Assembly (NCBI RefSeq): GCF_018446385.1
Contig: NC_055992.1
Coordinates: 102,566,947 to 102,630,946, forward strand
Reading direction: 5' to 3'
Source of the DNA: Zingiber officinale
Lineage: Eukaryota; Streptophyta; Magnoliopsida; Zingiberales; Zingiberaceae
Length of the DNA stretch: 64,000 nucleotides
Shown: piece after piece, positions 1 through 12,433 of the stretch
How the letters are laid out: each line of letters begins with the position of its first letter
Numbering within the stretch: position 1 is the first letter of the stretch
Translations under genes and position numbers: made by a program
Notes under the pieces: generated by a model
What the model was told of the DNA's origin: nothing
The model's database searches: none
What the model saw: the letters and a program-made list of their open reading frames with translations, nothing else

Positions 1-3000
1 AGACCCTTCTGCTTCTAGTGATTTAGGAGCAACAGCTCTTCACCATGCTGCTGGAATAGGTCTACTCTTCTTCTATGTTAGTACATTTCTCTTAATCATG
101 GTCAGAGGTCTATTAGCACTTAACATGAACAGTTCTGTTAATAAGGAGGCATTATTGTTGCGCCACACTATGATAAGTCTACTTATGTTGTATATGCTAG
201 AAAGCCATGTTACGATTTCTCTGATAGCTGTTGAAAGAATATAGCATCTAAGTAGATTACATACAATACATGGAGAAATTTTTACTTAATTAAAGACTTG
301 GAAGGTCATAAAGCATATCAATTGCAGTAAGATTATGACATTGGAAGTAGTGTTCATTTGTTTCTTCTCCTGTATGTAGCATTTATGGGGTACCATACAT
401 CATTTGTTTACGTCAAACGAAGAACACAATTTGGATTATGTATTGAACATCAAATTGAGGGAAAAGGTCGTGGACATAAATGATGCCTGAAAAAAGGTTG
501 ATGTATACATACTGAGCTGGAAATTTCAAGGCCATTTCTATTTTTCCTCATCTGGAACTCATAAAAGTGAAATTCTGCATTTTCCCATTTCTCATGGCCT
601 GATGATAGGACAAAACAAAGTTCAATGTTACTAGTGGTTTCTTTATTTATTAGAGACTATATTTTTAATTACATTGTTTCTTATTATTCTTTATCATTCT
701 ATCCAACTTATTTATCCCTTTCTTTTGTTATTGTTTAAACTACATTTCATATTTTGAGTGCATCTGACAAAAAATAAATATTATTGATATTAAATGTTTT
801 TGATAAGTTTTCTTTATAATGGCTTCTTTAACACATATATTCCCTTTTGGTTGTCAGATTTATCATCTTATTTTCCTTAATATGTGCAGGGAACCTTGAA
901 CTTATGAAGCTCTTACTTTCAAAAGGTGTTGACATTGAATCACAAAGTGATGCTGGTACTCCTTTGATATGGGCCGCTGGTCATGGACAGCCAGATGCAG
1001 TTAAATTTTTATTAGAACACCATGCAAAGGTATCCTTCCCAAGTATTTCCAAACTTTATGCTTTGGTTGATATTTGAGTATTTATTTCATTTAATGAATT
1101 TCTGTTGGAGAAGGGGAGCCTTGGCGCAACGGTAAAGTTGTTGCCATGTGACCAAAAGGTCACGGGTTCGAATCCTGGAAACAGCTTCTTGCAAAAAAAA
1201 AGCAGGGTAAAGCTGCGTACAATGGATCCTTCATTGGGACCCCGCAAGGCGGGAGTTTCGTGCATCGGGCTGCCCTTTTAATGAATTTCTGTTGGATTAT
1301 GTATTTGAACCATGATTTGAAATATTGGCATAAAATCATGTCCATTTATGTTGATGTTTTTTATTTCTTGAAACTGTTATTTTTGGTAAAGCAAAATGAC
1401 AGATTTTCTCCTTTCATCATTTCATTGGCGTACCTTGGAGAGGCCATGGCAGTTACTTCTGTAGGATTTATGTGCACGCGTGCGCGTTAAATAGTTCCAT
1501 TTTAACTACATGAATTAATTGTGATTTTGGTCTAGCACGTTATTTTTATAGTGCCCTTGTAAGTTCTTTATACTACTCTAGTCTTATGCAGTGAAGCACA
1601 TATGCTTGCTTACATTTTTCACTGTGTAAGGATGATACTGACTGACTCATTAACTGCTAGATATTGATATGCAATTGAACAAATTCGCTAAATAACAAAC
1701 AAAAAGTGAATTTTATGTATCTAGTTAAATATTTAAATTTTGTTTTATATATATCATGTTGGGTGGGTGTTAACATGCATTGTTAAACAATTTGTGTTCT
1801 GATATATATTACTTAGATTCATACACAATGTTAAGTGTTAACTCTGGCTTTATAGTTTGCTTAAGATGATTAAATTTATTAGTATGTGGTAGATGCAAGT
1901 ATTATCTATTTTGATTGTTAGGTTGATTACTCTGGTATATTATATGGAATATATAAAAGCGTATTTTTTTAACACATCATATAATGCATTATTGCCTGTA
2001 TGCTCCTTTATAGCTCAATTGGTCAAAATAGTTATTAAATGTCATGCATTTTCTTAAACTGTAAAATATCATTTTGTTTTAATACAAAGGAGATTACTGT
2101 TTCCTTACTGAAGAAAAGATCTACCACATCCTTGACTTTCATTTTTCGTCTCAATGCTCATGCATTCTAACTTTTGATTGGATGACAGGCTTTTGTGTAA
2201 TAATAAAATGTGCTGATATATAATGTAAAATTCTGCAGGCAAATGCTGAAACTGATGACAATATCACTCCATTGTTATCGGTTGTTGCAGCTGAATCACT
2301 TCCATGCTTGGAGTTGCTACTTGAGGTATAATTCCATATCTGATTATGAAATTTTCTCAAAGTGGCAAGTTGTGTGACTATATGTTGTTTATCGAAGATA
2401 AATATTGGTCAGCTGTAATTTTCTAACTTTTCTCATAGAGTCTACTTGATATCCCTCTTGTCATTGCTTTACTTTCTTGCTTTTGCTATATTGAACCATT
2501 CACATGTCTCATTAATTCGTTCATAACTTTAGTCCTGAATTGTACAAGTTGTTGAGGTTGAATATATGGATCGTGGTTCTAGACTTCTAGTAACATCGCT
2601 TTTATACTCAAGTCCTTTCCAATATTTTAATTATTTCAAGTGCTATGAAATATCCATTCAGACTAAATGCATCTTCATTTGAGACAAAAAAAATGTTTGT
2701 GTTGAAGTAATGTTATGGATTTGTTCTTCCTGATTCTGAGGATTGTGGGAAGGTCTGAAGGGCATAGTGGTTTACTACTTGTGCTACAAATTATTCTTAA
2801 TTGTGGTGGCTTGGGAAGTGCAATTAGTGTGACACAATGATCTTACGTGAGTTCTTTAAAAGGCGAAACAAAGTAAATTACAGCATACCTGTGGCTGTGA
2901 TATGTGAATTAGTGAAGAATCGGCAAGGTACAGAATAAGTATTAGATGATTCGTGCATTTTAAGGGGATGAAATGCATGGTGCTAAGTAATTGCATTGTG

Positions 3001-6000
3001 TAATGATCTTTGGTTAAGGCAATGTTTCAGTATGGCTGCAATTTGCCAAAACTAGGTCTGTCGGTATGGAACTACCATACCCATGGTTTCAAATCTCGTT
3101 TTGTTTCACCCAATATGAGCAAAACATCTTGTTCTGCTCATAGACCAGTATCGGCACAACAACGGCATGTCGTGACACTTCACACGGGCCCGACGATGCA
3201 TCTGGAAGCATCATGCAAGCCCCGCGATGAGTCTGGAAGCATCGTGCGAGCCCGGCGACGAGTCCGGATGCATCGCGCAAGCAAGGCGACGGGTCCGGAA
3301 GCATTGCGCGAGCAAGGCGATGGGTCCGAAAGCGTCACGCGAGCCCTGTGACGCATCCAGAATCATCGTGCGAGCCTGGGGATGTGTTTGAACCGTCGCC
3401 AGGACCCAACAACGAATCTAGACGCGCCACTCGGGCTAGCGTGCTCGCGGTCATTGCGGAACAAGGACGGTGGAAGCAATTTAACTTGGGCATAATAATA
3501 AACTTAGTCTTTAACATAGTTGTAAAAAGCGGTCGCTTCACTCGCTTAAGTGCGAGGCGCAGCGAGGCGAAGGCGGCTCGCTTCTGGGAACTCGGAAGCG
3601 CAAGCCTTCCAAGAAGCGTGCGCTTCGTTGCGCGTCGCGGTGCTTCCCTGCGCGTCGCGAGACTTTCTCTACTTTCCTTTTTTTTTTTTTGATTTGTTTT
3701 GTTTATAAGTTTAAAGCCCTAAACAACCTCATTAATGTTCATCTGCTATTCTGCTTCAAATCGCTGCTGCCTCTTCGTCTTCCTCACGTCGCAATCATCC
3801 CTTCCAGGTAAGCTTCGTCGTCTTTTCCTTGCTTTGTTTCTTCCTGTGAAAATTAAAAGCTTCTTCGGTGAAATCCTGCCGTCGGAAGCTTCTCCGGCGT
3901 CCGGCGACGCTTCCGGCGCCATCGGAGGCATCCGGCGAAGCTTCTAGCACCGCGGGACGATTCCAGCGGCAGCGACCCGCGATGCCTCCGGTGGCTCTGG
4001 ACGCCTCCGGCGGCGCCGGAAGCATCGCCGGACTCCTCCGACGGCTCCGGCATCGTCGCCGAACGCCTCCGGCGTCGCCGGCAGCGTCTTGCGACGGTTC
4101 CGGTGCCGCAACGGTGTCGCGGTCGGGCGTGAGCCCTGTAGCGCAGCGTCAATTTTTTTTTTGTTTTTATTTATTTAATTAAATTAAAGAACTCCTCACT
4201 TAAATAGGATATTTCGAATAGGTTTTATAAAACCTAATTAAATTATCCCAATAAAATATATAAAATTATATTTAAATTAAAAAAATCTAATAATTTTTAT
4301 TACTTAATATAAATCAGATTTAAAAATTATTAAAAATATATTTAAAATATAAAAAACTAATAAAGTTTATTAATTAATATAAATCAGATTTAAAAATTAT
4401 TAAAAATATATTTAAAATATAAAAAAACTAATTAATTTATATAAATCATATTTAAATATATAAAAAATATATTAAAAAATTTTATTAATTCAAATAAATC
4501 AGTAAATTAGTTTTAAAATTTAAATACATAAAAAAATTTTAAAAAATTAAAATATAAAAATCTGATAGATTTTATTAATTAGATTTAAATATATAAAAAA
4601 TATATTTTAAATATAAAAAAAATCTAATTAATTTATATAAATCAGATTTAAATATATACAAAATTTATTTAAAATAAAAAAAATATTCATTCAAATTTCA
4701 AATAAATCAGTAAATCAGAATTAAAATTTAAATACATAAAAAATATATTTAAAATAAACAAATTTGATAAATTGTATTAATTAGATTTAAAATTTTAAAT
4801 ATATAAAAAATAAATTTTAAATTTAAAAAACTACTAAATTTTTTTAATTCATATAAATCAGATTTGTATTCTATATTCTATAATTAATTTTTTTTTCCTG
4901 TTTTTTATTTTATTTATTGATTGATCATTATTATTGATTTCATTTTCAGCAGTATTGATTCTTAACCATGTCAAATACAACAACTCCATCAACTCGAAAG
5001 GATATTGCTTGGAATTATGCAACATGTTCGGATCCTAAAAACCCAAATGTTGTTGGTTGTATTTTCTGTGGTAAAATAACAAATGGTGGAATTTATCGAC
5101 ACAAGCTACATTTAGTTGGGGGCAATAGAAATGTAAAAGCTTGTCCGAAATGTCCCGAGCATGTTAAAGAAGAAATTAGAGAGTTTATGCAAAAAAAGAG
5201 TTATTTGAAGAATCAAATGGATGAAATTCCTCATTCTGATGATGTTGATAATTTGGAAGATTTGGAAGAACAGGAAGAAGATGATCATCAAACTAAAGTG
5301 AAAGGGAAACGACCAATATCTGATTCAAGCAATCATCCTACGGTCCAAGGTAAAAAGTGTAAACAAACTGGACCTATTAACCTTTATTTTATGAAAGATG
5401 TCGATGAAATTGTCAAGCAAAGACGTGCAAAAAATAAAGGACAATTTGATGAAAATAAAAAGAAGTTAAGAGAAATTGCAGTTGAGAAATTTGCAAGATG
5501 GATGTATGATGCTGGAATTCCCTTCAATGCTGTAAAATATGATTCTTTTGAGCCTTGTATTGAAGCTATTGGACAATTTGGATCGGGGATGAAACCTCCA
5601 TCATATCATGAAGTGAGGGTTAAGTATTTGAAGGAGTTGGCAAATACGAATTCGCTTCTCAAATCCCATGAAGAAGATCATGCTAAGTTTGGGTGCACAA
5701 TCATGGCAGATGGATGGACCGATAAAAAGGGTAGGACTCTTATAAATTTTTTGGTGAATGGTCCCAAAGGAAGTGTATTTGTCGAATCAGTTGATGCTTC
5801 AGGCTATTCTCACACAGCGGACAAGATGTTTGAGTTACTCTCTAAATTTGTGTATCGCATTGGAGAAAAAAATGTGGTTTAAATTGTAACAGATAATGCA
5901 AGTTGCAATGTCAGTGCAGGTAATATTTTAAATTTTTGTTACTTTCATGTTTCAATTATAATTGAATTATATTTTTATTATTTTTTTATTAAATTTATTT

Positions 6001-7913
6001 GTTTTTCAGGTCGTCTTTTGGAAAATCGATTTCCACACTTGTACTGGACACCCTGTGCAGCTCATTGTTTAGATTTGTTGCTCGAGGATATATTCAAAAT
6101 TCCTCATCTCAGAAAATTGCATGAACGAGCGTTGATGGTTAATGGTTATATTTACAACAGACCACAAGTATTAAGCATGATGAGAGAGTTTACTGGACAG
6201 AGAGACATGGTAAGAACCGCAAAGACACGTTTCGCAACCGCTTTTTTAACTTTAAAGCGATTTCATGTACAACAAGCAAATCTGAGAAAGATGTTTACAT
6301 CTGAAAAGTGGGCAAATAGTCGATTTTCTAAGGAGGTTGCAGGAAAACGTGTAGCAGAAGTGATATTGATGTCTTCTTTTTGGAAAAATATGGTTTTTGC
6401 ATTAAAGGTTGGTGGCCCATTGGTGAAAGTATTACGGCTGGTAGATGGTGAAAAAAGGTCTCCTATGGGTTATATCTATGAGTCAATGGACAGGGCCAAA
6501 GAAGCTATCGCTGCGTCATTTAACAATAATGAAGAGAAATATCGTAGCATTTTTGAACTCATTGACAAAAGATGGAACATTCAACTCCATCGACCTTTGC
6601 ACGCAGCTGGATGTTTCTTGAATCCAGAGTGTTTTTACTCAAACTCTGATATAGAAAATGATACAGAAGTGATGGAGGGTTTGTACAAGTGCATATCCAG
6701 ATTAGTGAGAGGTGAGGATTTACAAGATAAGATCACGAATCAATTGGAAAAATACAAGAAAGCAGAAGGACTTTTTGGTTTGCCAATGGCTATCCGACAA
6801 AGAACTTTAAAATCACCAGGTAAATTTATAAATAATAGATTATGCAATATTAATATTGGATGGTAATAAAGTTAATCTTATAATTTATATGTTTTTGTAT
6901 TTTAAGCTGATTGGTGGTCTTCTTATGATGCATCAACTCCTGAATTAAAAACATTTGCAATGAAGATTTTAAACCTCACATGCTCTTCTTCAGGCTGTGA
7001 ACGTAATTGGAGTGTTTTTGAACATGTAAGTTGGAATTTTTTTTATACATATTAAAATTTATATTATGAACTTAACCTTTTACTTTTTAATTTTGTTTTG
7101 TAGATACATTCTAAGAAAAGGAATAGGTTGTCTCAACAACGATTGAATGATTTGGTATATATCAAGTACAATAGAGTTTTGAGGAGAAGATATGACATGC
7201 GAGACAAAATTGATCCTATTACTTTGTCAGAGATAGATGATAGTAATGAATGGTTGTTGGGTAAATTGGATGACAGTGATAAAGACAATGATAATGATTT
7301 TGTCTACGAAGGTGAAGATTTGCGTTGGAGTGATGTAGCACAAGCATCTGGGGTTGGTGAAAGTGCATATGGCTTTCGATCTCGAAATGCATCTTCTTCA
7401 AAAGGGGCATCATTATCTGCATCTGCAAAAAGGAAACTATCTTCAGCTCAAACTAGTCTTGTTAATGAAGAAGAAATTAATCTTGATGATGAAACTGAAG
7501 AAGAGGATACTGATGGATACAAATCAAGCGATGGAGCTGATGACGTAGATTTGGACAATGAAGATGAAGAAGATGATTATTTTGATATTTGATATTTCCT
7601 CTATTATATTTTCAAAGACTTGTGATTTTCAATAATCTACAACTTTATCAAAGAATATTTGTTTATGGTTATTTGGATTTTCAAAGACATTTTGAAAGAT
7701 TTTTAATAAATATAAGAGTCCTATTGTTTATTACGCTTTTTTCCGTAAAGCCCGCGCTTCGCCTTGCGCTTTGCGCTTTAAGCCCCAAGACCCTTGAGCG
7801 CTTTTTTGCGCCTCGCGCTTTTGATCACTATGGTCTTTAATAATTTTAATCAACTCCTAGCTATAACTAGGATAATTTAAATAGGTTTAATTAAAGCCTA
7901 ATAAAATTATTTC

Positions 7914-7952
<39 letters not shown>

Positions 7953-10900
7953 TTATTTTTAGTTTATATATTTTATATTTAAAAAATACCTAAACTAGAT
8001 CGACACGGGCACCCTACGGTATCAAAACTATATCATTCTGGTTTAGAACTGAAACCTTAGCACGGCTCGGGATTTTAAACCATGACCATGCCTTGCCAAT
8101 GTAGAAGAAACTGGAAGATGTTGACACCATTATTTCAGTTTAATTTATGTGGGGTTCTATCCAATATTTTGTCACTATCGAGACTTGTGAGTAGCAGAGA
8201 CAATAGAAAACTAAGGGCAGATAGAGCATTATTTGTAGTTGTAGATGATTTTTGATTGCATAGGACAGAGATAACAGTGTTAGTTTCAGCATTAGTTAAA
8301 CTTAACATGAACTGTTTTCTCAATATGACTGCTACTAAACTAATTAAATGCTGTTTCATGTCTCTTTATGCAGATATTACTGGTTAAATATGTCAGTATC
8401 CTGATCCATGCTGATAAAACTAATTCCAATTTGATTAGCACTTTGTGGTACAAAGATTACATCATAAAGTCAAACAAAGAGTATAAATATTTATATTTAA
8501 CTTAGATATCCTTGATACATATATTTTTCAACTTTTTAATTAAACCTCAAGAAAATTACACCAGAAATCTGCACACTGTTACCACTTTTAGCACATATTA
8601 CAGAAGTAAATGCCATGACATTCTGTGTTCAATTTCACTCAATGTTTCATTTGGGTATTGTTTGCTTTAGTTTCATAGTCATTATATGTACTGTATAATA
8701 TATTTGAGTTATTAATTTATTTCTTTTATCTTTATAGGCAGGTGCTGATCCAAATGTCAGCGCAGGTGGAGCAACTCCATTGCATGTTGCTGCTGATAAT
8801 GGAAACCAGCAAATTATCAATTGTTTAATAAAAGCTGGAGGAAATCCTAATCTTTGTGATGAGGTATGGTTTATTGTGATTATATATCAGAGTAAAATTT
8901 TGTTTATGACATATTAAATATCAATGTGTTTTTTTGTGGGTTCAGAGATATCAATATATATGTTTCCTGTGGTTGATCTATGTTGTTTTAGCGTGGTTGA
9001 TCTATGTAATCTGTTTTAGGTGCATTTTTATTTGCTTTAATCATGGATGTTTTCTTAACAAAGGATCACAATGAGCTCATCTAAATTCTGTACAGTAATG
9101 TCATTAAAAGAAAACTGTTCTGTTTGGCTAAACTAAGTTTCAGAATCAACTATCTCAAGCTTAATTTCCTTGGATGAACCACAAAAAGTATGGCTAATGG
9201 CTTTTCTTTAATGTGTAATGATAAATTTTAAAGCCTTTTATGTCATTTTGTTAGAAAAGGTAAAACAATTTGGATTGATGATGTTGCATGCAACATCTTT
9301 TGTCATCAAATCCTAATATATATACTGTAACTTGAATTGTTCAAGTTTGATCCGATTTATTTTCCTAGATGGCTATAAATAAACATCCAAATAATCATAT
9401 GATCAAGAAAGTCATTCTTGATTTCTTACTTTTTTTTGTGGGATCTTGTTTAATACATGTTACAAGAACTAGGATTAAGCTGCTATAGTTGAAATATTTA
9501 AGAGTGGCAAGGAACCTGGATTGGTAAGGGTTGTGATGATGACATGATTTTATCATCGTTTCTGACATCTCTTCTGGATTGTACTTGAACTTAATTGTGT
9601 GAAAGGCTAGCTTAATTTGCTAAATCATACAGGTAGATTTTATTTGATAGAAAAGTTTTATTGACTTAGTATTATTGGAAGCGTATTCAATGTACATATC
9701 TACTACATCTGGCAGGACGGTTTAAAGCCAATTCAGATTGCTGCTCTGAGAGGAAATCGTGATGCTATTGAAGTTCTTTTGCCATTGACATCCTCAATTC
9801 CAAAGATTTCCAACTGGAGCATTGATGGAGTTATTGAATTCATGCAATCTGATGCAAGCTCGCAGCAGGTTTATGGATTAGAAAAATCCTAGTGCTCTTG
9901 AATTGAAATTGCATACTTGCAAAAAGAAAAAGTCTATTCTGCACTTGTTTGTTCAAATGATAGGCATCATGATTGGCAATTTCTAAAACATTGACGAGTT
10001 TTTTTTGCTGTTTAATTCTTACATTTGGTGTTTGCATGTAGCTTTAAACACTTTCTTCGCTGTGCAGATCCGTAAGGAGGAAATTGACTCTACGCAAGGT
10101 GCTACTTTACAAAAGCCAGATATTGTTGAGGTGGCATTCTGGCTCCTAGATTACCTTTGGTTATATTTTGATTGTCGTGGATGTTATGTCTGTAGCTTAT
10201 TCAGCAACCTGTGACTGTAGTCGTCGCAGTATGGTAGTTAATATCTAGCATGATATGCTGATGGGACTTCCAGGTTGATATATTATTAAAGAAGTCTGAT
10301 GTGAATTTTATGTTTTGTCATGTGAGATCATGACAAATACACATTAATCAATGGAAAAAAATTTAAAGAAGATTTGCTTAATAACAATAAAACAGAATAA
10401 AATTCATGAATGATGATATAGTAGAAGATCGAGCCCAATGGCATAAGAGGATCTATATAACCGATTTCACTTAGTGGGATAAAGGTTTGGTTGTTGCTAT
10501 TGCCATGTTTGCTCTCCTATCAAGATACATCTTTCTTGTTAGATTATGCATATCTATAATGATTAATTGCTGAAAAATAGTCCCATCTAGTTAAAGACCG
10601 TTATTTAATTGGATTTACCAAAATAGGGATGCAAGAAAAATAAATTCTTGATCCAGTATTCAGGCTCTTGTCAACTCTTGGTAAATTACTTCCACCTTAT
10701 GCAGGTGACACCTGAAGCTAAAAAGAGATCCTTAGAAGCAAAGTCACGAGGTGATGATGCCTTCAGGAAAAAAGACTATCTGTTGGCAGTAGATGCGTAT
10801 ACACAGGTAATTATTTTAATGTATTGGACTCTTTAAAGATGTTGACTTACAATTTCAGGTGTTGGATTCACACATTTTTAAGGTGAAACATATACGAGCT

Positions 10901-12433
10901 CCCATTCACCGAGGCCTTAGTTGGTTTATACATATGTCCGGCAAGTCCTTTGTGACACTAAAGCTCTTGTCACCTCTTTGGTTAATGAAACCTTGTGTTA
11001 AACAGTGAGATAAGTTCTATGAAGCTGTTCCTAGGTAGCTGGAACTTTTGTTGTAATCAACATGGCAAAACACAGCTTAAACCATGAATTTACCATTAAC
11101 TGGGAAAAATAACTACAGTGGTCTTGTTTTTATATGGTTGACAAGTATACCTGTTGTAGTTGGGGCTTACTAGTCTCCTGTCACTAGTACTAGCAATCAG
11201 CAGGGGTAAGTTAATGGATGAGAAAGGAAGTTCTTTGGAATCAAAATTCCTGTGCCCGCTTTAATGCCATTTTCATTTCTTATGTTTCGTGTATTTTTAT
11301 CAGTTATATATATATATATATTAAAGTGTTTGGATTTTGGCCCTGGCTATGATTGAGATTGATAGTATCAGAATGTGAGCTCTGACTGAAATTTTTAAAG
11401 GAAGTTGCATACTGACTGAATCTTTTCAAACAATTACCAGGCCATAGATCTTGACCCAAATGAAGCTACTTTGCTATCAAATAGAAGCCTCTGCTGGATT
11501 CGCCTAGGGCAAGGTGAGCAGGCCTTGGCTGATGCGAAGGCTTGTAGAGCTCTCAAGCCAGAGTGGCCTAAAGCATACTACAGAGAAGGTGCAGCGCTAC
11601 GCTTATTACAAGTATGGCTTCTAAGTTTGTTGTTCACTTCCCTGGGTTCCTTTGTAATTCCTGTGTCATGAACTAGCTCTTTCTATTTTTATCAGAGGTT
11701 CGATGAAGCAGCAAGTGTCTTTTATGAGGCTGTAGAACTTGATCCTGAGAACAAGGAGCTTGTGGAGGCTTTCAGGTATAATAATATTATTGAAATTGAT
11801 GATTCCTTTGTCATCTTATATGAGTTTGGGTCAAAGGATAAAAATGGTGCTTGTTTCGTGTTTGGCACTAGAATAATATATTTGCATCTCTTATTTGAGC
11901 ATCCAAATGTCCTTTCAAGTGTGCGCCTGGAGTTTAAACTTAAAATATTAAACTGAGCACATACATTCAATAATCATATATCCTTTTTGAGTGCTCTTCC
12001 AGATCTTCAAATTTGTAAATAGTTTTTTGGCTCTGTTTGTCAAAAACTTGTTGAATCTTTTTACTAAATAAAAGTTATGAAAAAAAGCTGGAGGGATAGG
12101 AATAAATGAAGGAGTGCCCTCTTCCCTCTCTATCTCCTCCAAAATAGATCTGTCCAGATTCGAGAAGAAGAGGAAAGTCTGCTTTATAAATAAAGCATCG
12201 CATCAATCTGCTTTATGAAGAAACTCAATCCATTCAAGTTCAAATCTATTCCTTAACATGTTGCCGAAACAAATTCCATAAACTTTTACACAAATCTATG
12301 TAGTAAATTATTGTATATAGTATCATTAACTTCATGGCTACTTGTCCATTTATTCAATTTCTTTGCCCTGTTTTCTTTCAGGGAAGCTGTTGAGGCTGGA
12401 CGGCAATTTCATGGTACCAATCAGAAAGATTAA
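1..12433 (+). CDS. Ankyrin-repeat/TPR protein gene, 3' part (10 exons in window)
   Basis: The gene enters from the left edge. Exons read by eye are 1-59, 890-1029, 2239-2325, 8738-8863, 9716-9868, 10068-10130, 10705-10806, 11441-11611, 11696-11775 and 12382-12433 (TAA 12431-12433). All junctions are GT-AG and the phases join into one open frame of 343 residues. The first five exons encode about five ankyrin repeats (motifs such as TALHHAA, TPLIWAA and TPLHVAA). A linker follows, then a C-terminal three-helix-pair TPR domain from 10705 to the stop. Carboxylate-clamp positions of Hsp70/Hsp90-binding TPRs are mostly visible: Lys in AKSRG, Asn in SNRS, and Lys and Arg in KAYYR; the first clamp Asn is Asp (GDDAF). 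The layout resembles plant ANK-TPR proteins such as Arabidopsis TPR10. A chaperone-adaptor role is inferred from family. Introns other than the second and third in the window hold nothing I recognise. Confidence 0.9.
1108..1279 (+). mobile_element. Au-type SINE in intron of the ANK-TPR gene
   Basis: A tRNA-derived SINE with an A-box-like stretch at about 1121-1132 and a B box GGTTCGAATCC at 1165-1175. It starts GAGAAGGGGAGCCTTGG and ends GGGCTGCCCTTTT, both hallmarks of the plant Au SINE. The 20-bp direct repeat TTTAATGAATTTCTGTTGGA occurs at 1090-1109 and again at 1277-1296, so the target-site duplication is intact. It lies in the gene's sense orientation, well away from the splice sites at 1029 and 2239. 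Confidence 0.9.
3188..3420. repeat. 31-bp GC-rich minisatellite
   Basis: About seven imperfect tandem copies of a 31-bp unit begin at 3205, 3236, 3267, 3298, 3329 and 3360, with a partial unit before and a decayed one after. Units share GAAGCATCGTGCGAGCC followed by CGACGAGTCCG-like sequence. The copies are contiguous with no spacers. Short open frames across it reflect the repeat, not a gene. Confidence 0.8.
3540..4150. other. GC-rich 5' block of the hAT element
   Basis: The block is rich in CCGGCG, GCGAGGCG and TCCGG motifs and stands out from the AT-rich surroundings. A pyrimidine-rich stretch (3661-3690) and a possible intron donor at 3809 (CCAG then GTAAGC) suggest a promoter and untranslated first exon. 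An acceptor TTTTCAG at about 4944-4949 lies just ahead of the start codon. That pairing is inference. Open frames within the GC-rich part are short and low complexity. Confidence 0.5.
4180..4900. repeat. AT-rich degenerate repeat block inside the hAT element
   Basis: Almost pure A/T. It contains recurring stretches like ATAAATCAGATTTAAA and ATATATAAAAAATATAT, about 70-120 bp apart, forming imperfect tandem and inverted copies. It lies between the GC-rich leader and the transposase start. No gene is seen in it. Confidence 0.6.
4968..7592 (+). pseudogene. hAT transposase (BED finger, DUF659, dimerisation domain), one premature stop
   Basis: Exons by eye are 4968-5919, 6010-6819, 6907-7025 and 7104-7592, with GT-AG introns. 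An N-terminal BED-type zinc finger (CIFC, then a downstream His pair) is followed by an acidic linker and a DUF659 region with the MADGWTD acidic motif. The TDNAS motif with the second acidic residue comes next, and the C-terminal exons hold the hAT dimerisation region (GCERNWSVFEH, then SQQRLNDLVYIKYN). The tail is very acidic. Codon 305 (5880-5882) is TAA directly before IVTDNAS, where related transposases usually have glutamine (CAA); this is the only disabling change I can see. In life the protein would bind the element's ends and catalyse cut-and-paste transposition in the nucleus. As it stands the element is probably non-autonomous but could be mobilised in trans. Confidence 0.88.
7925..7949. 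repeat. (TA)n microsatellite
   Basis: About a dozen uninterrupted TA units in the intron just right of the hAT insertion. A shorter one is at 11305-11322. Confidence 0.85.

Larger units (their letters stand above)
3515..7832 (+). mobile_element. hAT-superfamily DNA transposon, nearly complete
   Basis: The 8-bp direct repeat GTCTTTAA at 3507-3514 and 7833-7840 is the target duplication typical of hAT. The ends are imperfect inverted repeats: the left end reads CATAGTTGTAAAAAGCG and the right end, on the minus strand, CATAGTGATCAAAAGCG, matching at 14 of 17 positions. Both subterminal regions (3530-3660 and 7745-7825) are packed with GCGAGGCG, GCGCTTCG and related motifs, which are plausible transposase-binding sites. 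The internal gene at 4968-7592 encodes a hAT transposase. The element sits in an intron in the same orientation as the host gene. Confidence 0.92.
3040..8100. repeat. Possible older inverted-repeat element surrounding the hAT insertion
   Basis: The stretch near 3075-3100 (CATGGTTTCAAATCTCG) is matched in inverted orientation near 8066-8092, where the minus strand reads CATGGTTTAAAATCCCG. This suggests that the hAT element landed inside an older TIR-bearing element or between two inverted copies of a repeat. Borders and target duplication were not found, so family and limits are uncertain. Confidence 0.35.
2326..8737 (+). other. 6.4 kb intron of the ANK-TPR gene, enlarged by insertions
   Basis: The donor GT follows exon end 2325 and the acceptor AG precedes 8738. 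The intron holds a 31-bp minisatellite, a complete hAT element and a possible older inverted-repeat element around it. The stretches 2326-3040 and 8100-8737 are ordinary AT-rich intron with no recognised feature. Confidence 0.85.

Noticed and set aside
1108..1279. Possible tRNA gene because of A and B boxes
   Set aside because: It cannot be folded into a cloverleaf with paired acceptor ends, and the flanking duplication shows it is a SINE.
3853..4182. Open frames on both strands in the GC-rich block of the hAT element
   Set aside because: They are Ala/Ser/Gly/Arg-rich on both strands, caused by CCGGCG repeats and few AT-rich stop codons; no domain.
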